NCBI RefSeq assembly: GCF_040436345.1
Contig: NC_133220.1
Location: 7,380,436-7,444,435 of the forward strand
Length of the DNA: 64,000 nt
Reading direction: 5' to 3'
Source: Pagrus major
Lineage: Eukaryota > Chordata > Actinopteri > Spariformes > Sparidae
Shown here: positions 37,601 through 53,800 of the stretch, piece by piece
How the letters are laid out: every line of letters starts with the position of its first letter
Numbering within the stretch: position 1 is the stretch's first letter
The notes under the pieces: generated by a model
What the model saw: only the letters and a program-made list of their open reading frames with translations
Told to the model about the DNA's origin: nothing
Database searches by the model: none
Position numbers and translations under genes: made by a program

Positions 37601-38415
37601 CCTTTTTATTTCTGAATGCTTTTATTGATAATTTACTTCTAGTCTTTTAATGCTACACATTATTAGTGATGCATTTTCTACATTTGCCAATCATTACTAT
37701 AAATTCTAAGTTATTCATAACCACTGCCCAGTTAGTCTACAGTTCACCACAACAGTAATATATTCATGTATTAATTATATTGCCATTGATCATCATCTGT
37801 GATGTGAACACACACATCTGTAATGTGCATCCTGCCCCAAGTTTAAATAAAATCAATTTATCACATCGGGCTGCGGTGGAATCAGAGTCTGGTCTATAGC
37901 TGCAACGATTTGTCAATTAATTGATTAGTCCATTGATAGAAAATTAACCACCAGCTATCTGAAAAATCGATTATTCGTTTCAGTCACTTTTCAAACAGTT
38001 TCTTAAATGTGAGGATTTGCTGCTTTTCTTTTTCATTTATGAAAGTCAATGAAGAGTCTTTGGGTTTTGGACCGTTGGTTGGACAAAGGAAGCAAATTGA
38101 AGACGTCACTTTGGGCTCTCGGAAATTGTGATAAGCATTTTTTTTACAATTTTTACAATTAAGCTTTTAATTATGAAAATAATCAACAGGTTAATCGAAA
38201 ATAAAGTAAATATTAGTTGCAGCCCTACTCTGGTCTGGTTGAGGGATATTCTACCATTTTTATTGGTCGACATTATCAATGGTATCACCATCATCCTCCT
38301 CCTACCTGTTTCCAGACAGTCCCAGGATGTATTCTGTGGCCTGACCTTTGACATCAGGACGTGTGTCGCGGGCCAGGAAGGAGAGCAGCTCTGCAGCCTC
38401 AGTATCACTCAACAT
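34628..38415 (-). CDS. hgh1: HGH1 homolog, armadillo-like chaperone cofactor (391 aa)
   Basis: HGH1 (FAM203/BRP16) is an armadillo-type protein; its yeast orthologue links TRiC/CCT and Hsp90 to folding of elongation factor eEF2. Nine coding exons, 5' to 3': 38306-38415, 37307-37445, 36985-37122, 36686-36837, 36457-36557, 35995-36093, 35278-35369, 35068-35190, 34628-34849. All phases join, giving 391 residues against about 390 in human. Diagnostic stretches: LHYLGPLLSNLTQLPEAR, RCVIQRLLPFTQYQ, VRRGGVIGTLRNCCFDH, HHEWLLSDAVDMLPFLLLPL, LPVDLQYLPEDKKRE, ACEKLVQVLIGDEPEQGMEN. The last exon ends in a Glu/Lys-rich tail longer than in human. The start MLSDTEAAELL fits the family N-terminus. An upstream untranslated exon probably ends at 39,420 and joins the start exon at 38,428. 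Confidence 0.96.
37896..38227. mobile_element. Complete GCTGCAAC-type MITE (hAT-like)
   Basis: TIRs: left TAGCTGCAACGATT, right (reverse complement) TAGGGCTGCAACTAAT. The interior carries GTCAATTAATTGATTAGTCC, AATGTGAGGATTTGCTGCTTTTC and GGGCTCTCGGAAATTGTGATAAGCA, characteristic of a very abundant fish family. It lies in hgh1 intron 1, about 80 bp from the donor of the first coding exon. Four partial relatives are in nisch introns. Confidence 0.8.
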
Positions 38416-39419
38416 CTTTTAACAGCGTCTGATGAACAGAATAAAACCACAAACAAACATTGGTTCAAACCACAGCACATTTAACGACTACTTTTGTCTG
38501 TTCTCGTCATTATTTTCAGTCATTGTTCTTAATTGTTGTTCTTTGTCATTGTCGTTACAATCACCGTCTGTAGCGGCTGCTTGACTATGTCTATGTATCG
38601 ATAGTTTTTATGTCAGAATAAGTGTTGTATCATGTGTTTTATTCCACAGAAGCCTAACCAGGGACAAGGAATGCAAATTAGTAACAACTGGACGCTTTAC
38701 ATATGTTGCATTTTAATCATATGTAACAATGCCCATATGTATTGTCAAATAAACAAGCCTCACTGACTGATCTGATATCAGTAAATTTAAACTCCACATG
38801 AAAGAAAATCACAATAGTATAATGACCAAGAATAAATAGATTATTCTTTAGTGTATGTATTTCAATGTATTCAATTATCATTATGATTGTTGTGAACCCA
38901 GCTGTTAGGCAACACAAATGAAGGTGAAACTAGGATTTTAAAGAGAAAACGCTTACAGTGTGATCTGTAATAGTAATATAATAATCAGTGCATGTTCTGG
39001 CTGTGATCAGCTTCATTTTCTACATTGTTATTACACTGCAGATCTGTGTAATTACCTGACTATTGCCATACAACAGCAAAGGTTTAGCTGTTGTTATTTT
39101 AACATAGCTGACTTTATAATTAAGTTTACTTAAAGACGACACTGTAAGTCATCATGCATGTTTATCAGTGCCAGGTCAGGGCTGTTGTTTACGTTAGCGT
39201 AAAAGTGTGTTTAACGATAGCTTGTTGACATGTTATACACAATGCTAGCGACAGCAGATAAAGTTAAATTACTTTAAAATGTTTTAACTTTCCACACAGG
39301 AGGACAAAGTTTACAGACATCTTCTGACAGTTTGACAAACTCGTCTGCTGAAATGTTTCGTCAGCCCACTGATACTGATGTCTGTTCTCGAAAATGACCG
39401 TAAGGTATAAAAATCTTAC

Positions 39420-39565
39420 CTTAAAAGAGCTACAGGACTTGTCTTTGTCTCATTTCAATCTTAAACACTTTTATACAGCTTTTAAATCAGACAGCATGTG
39501 AGCAATCGCAGCGGTGTGGATACATGTGGACACTACAGGCTGCAGCTACAGTCCTTCTTCCGGGT
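39420..39565 (-). promoter_or_regulatory. hgh1 promoter and 5' untranslated exon
   Basis: On the minus strand CTTTTAAG|GTAAGATT gives a strong donor ending an exon at 39,420. Upstream, CCCGGAAG at 39,557-39,564 is an ETS/GABP motif, typical of housekeeping promoters. The acceptor TTCATCAG before 38,428 would bring this exon to the ATG-bearing exon. Confidence 0.5.
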
Positions 39566-39626
39566 TACCTTCTTCTTCTTCTTCTTCTTTATTTTCAGCA
39601 GTTTAAACGCCGCTGATTGGACGCGA

Positions 39627-39641
39627 CTGCCCCCTGGTGTC
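39627..39641 (-). promoter_or_regulatory. CTCF-like core motif upstream of hgh1
   Basis: Minus strand GACACCAGGGGGCAG matches the CTCF core. About 70 bp upstream of the inferred hgh1 start, next to a CACGTG E-box at 39,645-39,650. Confidence 0.45.
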
Positions 39642-40274
39642 AGCCACGTGTGGTGCTCTCTGGTGAGACACAGCTGGAACTGGTTGAAGCTGGATAACGT
39701 CCAAAAATGTGCTTTGAGGACATTCTGTACTATTTGAATGAGCCAGAAACAAACTTAACTAAACTCTGATAATCTGTATTTTATTATGGGTTAACTTAAA
39801 CCACATCCATTAAAACAAACACAAGTCACTTAAACTTTTTGTTCGCACATGAACGATCAAATGTCTGTCTCTAGTGTGCTGCGTGAAATAATTATCGGCC
39901 ATAGAGTTGATTTCTTTTGACCTTTGACCACAGGCAGCCGAGAGAGGCAGCCTGAGCATCCTGCAATTGTACTACTGCATCCAGCAATTATCAGGTACTT
40001 GATATTTCTTTTGCCTTCTTTAAAGACAGAATAAAACCATTAAAACAGCATATAAGAATGAAAGCCATCAGATATTGTGACCTGGAAATTGAACAGAAGT
40101 ATGTAGCGTTCTTTTCAGCGAGATAACGAAAATTTGGCAAAACGCCTGATCTCACAATGTTAAAGAAAGTGTAAATAAATTCCTAGATGTGTCGCTTTGT
40201 CCAGATCTGCACCAAAAGTGAACGAGGTCTTTTCTGGGCTGAGACACGTAGTCAGTAGTTTTTGTGTGATCCTG

Positions 40275-40325
40275 CTAACAAACAAACCAACCAACCAAAC
40301 AACAAACAAACAAACAAACAAACAG
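40275..40325. repeat. (AAAC)n/(AACC)n simple repeat
   Basis: Tetranucleotide run AACAAACC... then AAAC units, about 50 bp. Confidence 0.9.
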
Positions 40326-40829
40326 ACACGGGTGTTACTATAAAGCAGGTCTTGGTGCTGTACAAATACCGTGAAAGTATCGAAACGCACACAGCCTACA
40401 TTCAGAAACCGTGCCTTCAAATGAGCCATCAAGACTTCTGTAAGGCTGCATCCAAATATCTGGACTTTCTCACAAGTCTTGAGGGCTGTCTTAACTAATA
40501 TTTCATCCTCGAGGGGACTTTCCACAGACTTCAACGGACTTTACTCATTTAATTACCCACAATTGCTTGCAATACGGACATGACATTGTAGAACTTTTCA
40601 TGAATGTCTGAAACAATAACTTTATTATAACGTTACTTGAATCGTTTTGTCTGGAAATATTTAACCATATCATCACACAGAAATATTTAGAAGTGTAGAC
40701 TGTAGAGGTAATCAAAATTCATTTTATTACTCATTTTATTATTGTATTATTACATTTGTCTTGCAGTCTCACGCACTCGCAGACTTGACGTGATGACAGT
40801 GAACACGTCATGGTATCTGAGAGGGCTCA

Positions 40830-41149
40830 AGCCGCAAGTCTACAGGTTAAAGCCACAGTCCTTGGCCACATCCCCAGCACACCTGTGGCTGCAAAAACAC
40901 TGGCAGAGCTGATACAGAAACATGGTGGGCAGTGCCTGTTTAGGCCTGTGCGATCTGACCAATCAGAGCAGACTGGGACTTTCGGGAGGGGTGAGACAGG
41001 CAGCACTCAGAAAGAGGGTGAATAGAGGTGCTGCAGCATTGGACAGTATGAGGAAAATAATGTATTTTTTTAATAGTATAGCATGTAAAAATTCTAGATG
41101 ATACCCTAAATAAAAGTATTGCCCTTAAAATGAGCATAATATGGGACCT
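40830..41149. mobile_element. TTAA-flanked MITE family, copy C
   Basis: The right end GAGCATAATATGGGACCT is followed by TTAA (41,150-41,153). The internal CTGACCAATCAGAGCAGACTGGG and CAGAAACATGGTGGGCAGTGC segments match copies A and B (GACCAATCAGAGGAGACTGGG). The left boundary is uncertain. Confidence 0.6.
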
Positions 41150-41214
41150 TTAAAATCTTCAATTCTGCCTTTAAAGGTTTCATAAGCACAGAAAGACAAC
41201 AACCTTTAACCTTT

Positions 41215-42309
41215 CAAACTACTTTATTGATATATCCAAAATAACACATACAAGACATTCAAATAGTTTAGACCCATCAGCAACAGATCCCACTCGCTCC
41301 AAATGTTGCATTGAAATGCTGATATTTGCATACAAACGTTCACGATTGTTGCCTGCACTACAGTACAGCGATTCTGATTAAAGGAGCAGTTCAAATATTC
41401 ACTGACTGACCAGTTCAGACAACATCGAGCACTTTTCCTCTCAAACAATCATCATGATGAAATGCTGCAGAATGTTTCTCTTTTTTTCTTTTTTAAATCT
41501 TACAAAAAGTCGCCTAGTCGCGGTCGAACACAGCAATTTTAGCATTTCACACAGAAAATGTCAGCAAAAATGTAGTTGTGAAAAAAGGCGTGAGCCCAGT
41601 GTTGATTGTGTCTACAGTCTTCAGAAAGGCATATCAGAGGAGTGATGCAGATCCAAGGCTGCTGGGGAAAACACGGCCCTGGGCTCTTCCAAAGGATTAA
41701 AAGGAGGTCAGACACAGTGAAGGCTGTAGGCTGAAGAATGTTGCTGATCCTTCACTTTTTTATTTTTCTTAACACAAACTATTCTTGTCACACAGATTTC
41801 AATAGTACTTCAATAACTTCGAAAACAAAAAAGACCAAAAAAAATCAGCATCTTAATTCAGAAACACTTCACCAGATATGTGTGGTTCGCAAAGAGTGAA
41901 GAGATGAAAGAACTGCGACAGCATCAGTCTGGATTGTAAACAGATAAAAAGTCGTCCACCACGTGCTGAAGTGGATCCTGGTCCATGTGATCAGCCTGGA
42001 GCCAGATATTCACTTCCAGACATACAAATCCCACTCAAGAGTCACATGAGTAACTTTTTATGAAGCATGACAGCGACTCAAAGTATCTTGTAATTCTGGA
42101 TTCTACTGAATATTTGCGGTACTGAATGGAGTATTTGCATCAAAGTCTGGATCTCTGTATGGTGACCACATTCAAGGCACTGTGGAGTTTGATTGGCAGA
42201 CAGAGATCAGCTGGCAGCCTCTCTCTGTTGGCTCAGGGCGGGGCAAGTCCATCATCATCATCATCATCATCAATCATCATCATCATCCTCCTCACCATCC
42301 TCCTCCTCT
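41215..42309 (-). other. tmem263 3' UTR with poly(A) signal
   Basis: Minus-strand sequence after the stop codon. It starts with an ATC/GAT trinucleotide tract (42,250-42,292) and ends at a minus-strand AATAAA (plus TTTATT at 41,222-41,227), so the transcript probably ends near 41,210. No other frame of note. Confidence 0.55.
42250..42292. repeat. (ATC)n microsatellite in tmem263 3' UTR
   Basis: Run of ATC/CAT units interrupted once, just after the tmem263 stop codon. Confidence 0.9.
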
Positions 42310-47793
<5,484 letters not shown>

Positions 47794-48084
47794 TGTTCCC
47801 AGTGCTTCTCCCACAAACACACCTGGCAGAGTAAAGTTGAGACAGGAGCAGCTGCTGTTTCAGCCTCGGAACCAAACTCTGCTGTGTTGGATGTTAATGG
47901 ATCTAAATGTGGGCGAGAAGCCTGCCGCTCGGATTCTTGGTGTCGGCGGCTGTTTTTGTTTCTTCTCGCTCTTCGCGTCTTTTATCGCTTTAATGTTGCA
48001 GCTTCCCAACTTCTCCTCACGCAGCTCACAGCAGAGCTACGCAGCTCTCTTTTCTCCCCGCTGGTTCTGCCGACGTGGCGCCTT

Positions 48085-48174
<90 letters not shown>

Positions 48175-48200
48175 TGGACTTCCGTTTACGACCTTCAGAA
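47794..48200 (-). promoter_or_regulatory. tmem263 5' UTR/promoter with (CA)n tract
   Basis: Moderately GC-rich block upstream of the tmem263 ATG. A pure (AC)n run of about 40 units occupies 48,089-48,170. No TATA box was recognised. The exact start site is unknown. Confidence 0.4.
48089..48170. repeat. (AC)n microsatellite, about 40 units
   Basis: Long uninterrupted dinucleotide run; the open frames across it (poly Thr-His) are artefacts. Confidence 0.98.
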
Positions 48201-48514
48201 TAAAATCCCTCTCAGTGGTGAGGTGGCCTGATGACGTGGGGTTCAGAGCTCTGTGAATATTTTAAACGACAATTGAAAAGTTAATTATTCAGTTGTTGCT
48301 TCCAACTAAACAGCCGACTTCCTCTGTTGTTTTTAAATCTTTTACATGTGTTATTGTTGTTTTGTCTTCTTTTGTTTTATTTCTGTTTTAGGTTCGATTC
48401 GATCCGATTTTATTGCATCGCCGCAAGTACAGTCTGCAGAAGAGGATCAGGGCCAGGGGTGAGAAAATAAATGAGTAAATGAGTAAAAGTAGTTTTTCAT
48501 TATGCATTTCAAGA

Positions 48515-48655
48515 AAAAAGTGAAAATGTCGAGAATAAAGTTGAAATACAATTTTGTGAATAAAAGTCAAAATGTCAGTAATAAAGTCGAAATGTCAGGA
48601 ATACATTTGAAATACAATTTTGTGGATATAATCGAAGTATCGAGAATAAAGTCAA
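48515..48655. repeat. Two-unit tandem repeat (about 67 bp each)
   Basis: AATGTCGAGAATAAAGTTGAAATACAATTTTGTG... is followed by a second unit AATGTCAGGAATACATTTGAAATACAATTTTGTG..., with the AATAAAGTC motif repeated inside each. Confidence 0.75.
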
Positions 48656-48929
48656 CTCTTCTGATCCATCAAATCCAGTTAGGGGAGCGACTGACAGCTG
48701 TGAGAGCCTACAGTCTCTGCCATTAGCTACTACATCCTTGGAGTGCACAGAACTTTTCCTTGTAACACAGTATTTCTACACTGTGGTATTTTTCTCAACT
48801 ACAAGATCTGAGTACTTCTGAGTACCACCTTTGGATGGTTGACTTTTGCAGTACTTTATTTCTCCTTTCTTTTCCTTGCTTGCATGTAATCGTAATAAAT
48901 AACTGGGGCTACACTGTTGTATATGTGGT

Positions 48930-49425
48930 ACATAACGTTCAGCCACAGACTCATCCAACCACGTGCCTCAAAGCGCTTGGGGGGCTCTTTCATACCATCA
49001 GCGATCAGACGACACAACACCACCACCACAGCTCCCAACACCTCCTTTCTCCACTGATTAAGAACTCACTACACTTCACTGTCACTTAAAGACTGATTGT
49101 TTTTTGTTCTGTTGTTATTTATTATCTCAGGAGCCCTGCACATTTTTGCACATTGTTGTTATTTAATTTAATATCTCAGATCCCTGCACATTGCACATTT
49201 GCACAGTCACATCTATTTCACATTTATTATATATTGCACACATCAAGGACAGTTACTGTATAAAGTATGCTTATTTTTATTCTAATAGTTTTTATTATAT
49301 TTTTATTCAATTGTTATGTTATTCTTTGCTACTTATTAGTACTCTGTACTGCTGTGTTACCTGTGAATTTCTCCCAAGGGGGATCAATAAAGGAACATCT
49401 TATCTTATCTTATCTTATCTAACAT
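48930..49425 (+). mobile_element. Non-LTR retrotransposon 3' end with (TATCT)n tail
   Basis: The end GTGAATTTCTCCCAAGGGGGATCAATAAAGGAACATC followed by TTATC repeats is the classic fish LINE 3' terminus (FxxPxGDQ-type UTR with AATAAA and a pentanucleotide tail). Upstream 3' UTR words (TGCACATTTTTGCACATTG, repeated) are also typical. The ORF remnant is not clear. Clade (Rex-like or L1-like) not determined. Confidence 0.65.
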
Positions 49426-49944
49426 ATACAGGGAAAACCAAACTTCAAGACAAATTCAGTGAATTTACACAACAAGAACTTGGAGGAATTTTGAAAGAAA
49501 TAACACCTGTTCTTTTACCAGGAAATAAATCTCTCAATATTTTTTATCATTAAAATTGTCATCTTCTAATGGTTGGTGCTTGATTCACAATAAAAGAAGC
49601 CACTCAATGTTTTCTGTCAGGCCTTTATTGTGAAGACAGGAAGTCGCTTGTGGGCGGTCGTTGCAGCTCCAGCTCCGGATCCTGCAGCACCAGCAGCCAC
49701 AACTGGTTGTTTCAGAATATAGGACAGTGTGTAAGGTCTCTGTGTGACATCTGAATGTTTCCCACGCATGGATGTACATTAAGGCCTGTAAAGAGTTACA
49801 TGTACACTGAAGCCATAAAGATAGTGTATGTGTAGGAGTCAAGGGTCAGGTTCTGCATGGTGATGTTGGCAGCAGCTTTTATCCACTCAGAATAAGTGTC
49901 AGGACTGGATTAACCTGTTAGGAACCCCCACGGCTAAATATGTC

Positions 49945-50425
49945 CTTGATACTTGATTGAAGTACTCGTACTTTTTATACTAACTCTGCTACATTTCAGA
50001 GGATAATGTTTAACTTCTTACTTCAATATATTCATGTGATCTGAAAACCATAGTTACTCCGATTCAGATAAATTATACAAAATATAATCAGAATATATAT
50101 TATGATGTATATCAGTGAGACTTTATTGATCCTTGGAGTAAAACTCATTAAGAAGCAGTGTATGAAGTACTTTATATCACCTGTACCTTCACCAGTTGCA
50201 ACATAAGAAACTGGTGTACATGTAAATGCATGAATAATTATTATTCAACAATAGAATATATGTTATTCTGAAATTGGAAAATCTTCCCATTCAGTCCTTT
50301 TACTGTTGGTATTTCTATATCTTGATTATGAAAACTAATACTACTATTACTTATCCTACTATTACTTATCCCTTAATGCAGTAACTAAGTACTTTTACGC
50401 TTTGGAAGTACTAATTTTGCAGAGT
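49945..50425. repeat. AAGTACAAGTACTT dispersed repeat, fragmented copy
   Basis: TTGAAGTACTCGTACTTTTTATACTAACTCTGCTACATTTCAGAGG and, after AT-rich DNA, AGTAACTAAGTACTTTTACGCTTTGGAAGTAC...GCAGAGTACTTCTTCC. Inverse orientation to 29,780-29,975. Confidence 0.5.
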
Positions 50426-50868
50426 ACTTCTTCCAAAACTGGAGAACAACTAGAGAGAATAAACAAAAACAAGGTTGAGTTGGGACACATTAAACTAAAT
50501 AAGACATAACACATCTAATAGGCAAACATCCATATCTGTGTGAGCATTGTCAGTAGTCCAGGTATTATCTAAATGCACTGACATAATACATTTATGTGAT
50601 CTTAAAGGAGGGAGTTATAACAGATTTGTGGTCTACTTGAAAGAAATAGGAACTGTTTTTTTTTCCTCTAATCAGGCATTATCTGTGGCAGTAATGCACC
50701 TTTTATTTGGTTCAGGCATATTCCAGGTCGCATTGTTTGGGGTCCTCAGAGAACGCTCGGCGCCAGTCTCTCGGGCAGTCGCAGCTGAAAGTAAATACGA
50801 GCGAAATTTAGTAAAATACTCCGAGAAATCAAGTCGTTAAGGAAATTTGGATCCTCTGTCGTGGAACA

Positions 50869-53800
50869 ATGAATCTCGAACTGCTCGGTAATTAACAAAA
50901 ATGTTTTTTTTATATTCAATTTATTTGACTTTTTCGTACATCGTCAGCGCGGTGTACTTGTTATGGTTAGCATTGTACGTTAGCCTAGCATGTCACTAGC
51001 AACCGATACGAGTCCAATAAAATAAATACATGTGTTATTGGAATCGCACTTTCGCAATTTCTGTTAAATTGTTTAGCTTAAATTTGTTCCTAAGGTTTCG
51101 TCCGAGTCTGTATATAAGCGCTGGTTATAGAAATGGAAGCAAAGATGATAACTGTCAGCTAACATTAGCCCCACATACATTACATGGTCTCTTATTGTGT
51201 TTGAATTAAACGTTTCTTAACTGGAAAATATTTTATATTTTTTTTTATATTTAATATTTCACCAAGTACGGACCGCTAGATCCTAACGTTATTAGGACCA
51301 TGGGTAATTACAAAGATACACAGCTGGTCCATAGGGTGCAACGTTACTATTTAGGAAACATAATGTACCAACTATACAAGTAAAATTAATGTTTCACAGA
51401 CCTAAAGAGGGTTTTTGTGCTAACCTCGTCCAGATTTAATGAGTCTAAATATAGAGATGTTTTTAAAAAACGCTACAGTCTGTAAAGTGTGAATGAATGA
51501 ATGAAAATCAGTTAGATGTCACTTTTTTATTTCAATTTTGAGGAGTAGAATAATATCTAAATCTGAGTGTTAACCAGTCAGTTTAGCTTATTTTCTAATG
51601 TGGGTCAGGTTTGACAAGTCTCTGTACTGTGCTTCTTTAGTTGAGCTAGAGCAAAATAAGAGGGTTACATACAGTTGTGGTCACAAGTTTACATACACTT
51701 GTAATGAGCATGTATATCATGGCAGTCTTGAGTCATTTTTCTGTGATGGAATGAGTGAAACACATACTACTCTGTCACCAAATGCTTTCATGAAGTTTGG
51801 TTCAATAATTAATTTATTATAGGTCTTCTGAAAATACTACCAAATCTGCTGCGTCAAAAATATAAAAACAGCAACTTGAATAACCAGTTTAGGTGATTAT
51901 AGAAAGTTGTTTTGATCACATTTTCTTAGTAGCATGACCTCTTAACTTCCTCTGAGTGATTATGATTGACTGATGACTTTTCTGGGCCCATTTTAATACG
52001 ACTTGTTTGATACACCCACTAGACTCAGCCACAAACACTACAGTGGGAAAGTCTAAGGAGCTCAGCACTGATCTGAAAGAGAGCATTATTGATTTGAACA
52101 AGTCAGGAAAGTCACTTGGAGCCATTTCAAAACAGTTAAAGGTCCCAAGAGCAACTGTGCAAACAATTGTTTGTAAGTATAAAGTGCATGGCATAGTTGT
52201 GTCACTGCCACAATCAGGAAGAAAACGCAAACTGTCGCCTGCTGCTGAGAGAAAATTGGTCAGGATGGTCAAGAGTCAACCAAAAACCACCAAAGAGCAA
52301 GTCTGCAATGAATTAGAAACTGTTGGAGCACTGGCGTCAGTGTCCACAGTCAAGCGTGTTTTGCGTTGCCATGGGCTGAGAGGCTGCAGTGTGAGAAAGA
52401 AGCCTTTGCTCCAGACGCAGCACCTTATAACTCAAAGAAAGTTTGCTGCTGATAACATGGACAAAGTAAAAACCATCTGGAGGAAAACAGATGAAACAAA
52501 AATTGAGTTGTTTGGCCACAATGACCAGCAATATCTTTGGTGGAGAGAAGGTGAGGCCTTTAACCTCAAGAACACCATACCTACTGTAAAGCATGGTGGT
52601 GGAAATATGCTGTGGGGTTGTTTTGCTGCCAGTGGATCTGGTGCTCTGAAAAAATTAAATGGATTAATGAAGGAGAAGGATTATCTCCAAATTCATCAGG
52701 AAAACCTCAAATCATCCAGAAGCCAGATTATTTGGGTCGTGGGTACAGTTCGATCAGGCTCAATCAGAGTAGAATTGAGGGGTGTTTTTCTTCCCAAAGT
52801 CCTGACTTGAACCCCACTGAAAACACATGGACTGTGCTGAGGAAACAAGTCCGTGCCAGGAATTTAGCTGTAGTTGACCAATTCTGTTAAGGAGGTTAAA
52901 GGAGGACAACCAGAGGCTTGTGGATAGCTATCAGAAGCACTGGGAAACTGGGGACTGCCATGATATACATGTTCTTTACAAGTGTATGTAAACTTTTGAC
53001 CACGACTGTATGTGAAAATTGATTGTAAACCGTCGAGTAGTATCTGTTTCACACCTATTTTTGTTCTCCAGATGTTCTCAGCCAACATGAACGCTTACTT
53101 TAGTGCTCTGTTATTATTTTGACATAAGAACACTGCATGATATACTTATTTTTTTGCTTTTACTTTTATATTCACATTTAAAATATTAAATAGATATCTT
53201 TTCCCCTGGTAAATATCCATTTCTAACCTCGGGTAAATTCAGAGATCTTTCTTATGAATTATTGATTCAGACTTTGGAGGCTGTTTTAAGTGTTATCCTC
53301 ATAAATATTTCACTTGATTTATGGAGAATGTTGTGTTTTTTTCTGAGAAAAATTCAATTAATTCCAGTTTTAATATTGAATATACGTTTATCTTATTGTA
53401 TTTGTGACTTAAATCTCAGATTAATTTTCCCTTATACATTTCTGAATACCTTCCACATGAAATAAATCCTTGACTGTAGTGCTCTGCTGCACCAAACAGA
53501 ATATATGTACTGTGTTGATTAGAATGAAATAATGCTAAGTTGCAGGTTGTGTTTCTGAGTCAGCTGTCATCGTAGTACATAGTCCTGTATGAATGCTGTT
53601 AACGGTTTCTCATCACTGTCTCTTTTGTTATTTTCTCCTAGAATCGTTCGGGCAAAACTATCCAGAGGTAAGTCACCAGCCATTAATTTATGCTATAACC
53701 TAATAGAAGCCCTGGGTGATATTTGTGGACTGAAAATCAATTGTGTGTTTGTTTGTGTTGTCAGGAGGCAGATGGCACTCTGGACTGTATCAGCATGGCC

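Larger units (their letters stand above)
39570..41210. other. Intergenic region between hgh1 promoter and tmem263 3' end
   Basis: No exon found. It holds the CTCF-like motif, a DR1 motif TGACCTTTGACCA at 39,918-39,930, an AAAC/AACC simple repeat at 40,275-40,325 and a MITE copy at 40,830-41,149. Confidence 0.6.
48201..50868. other. Intergenic region between tmem263 and rbbp5
   Basis: No exon recognised. It contains a tandem AATGTCGAGAATAAAGT-type repeat (48,515-48,655), a LINE 3' end (48,930-49,425), two stretches of the AAGTAC repeat (48,765-48,850 and 49,945-50,425), and the TATA-less promoter of rbbp5 just before 50,869, where GGCGCC and CGGGCAGTCGC give locally higher GC. Confidence 0.6.
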
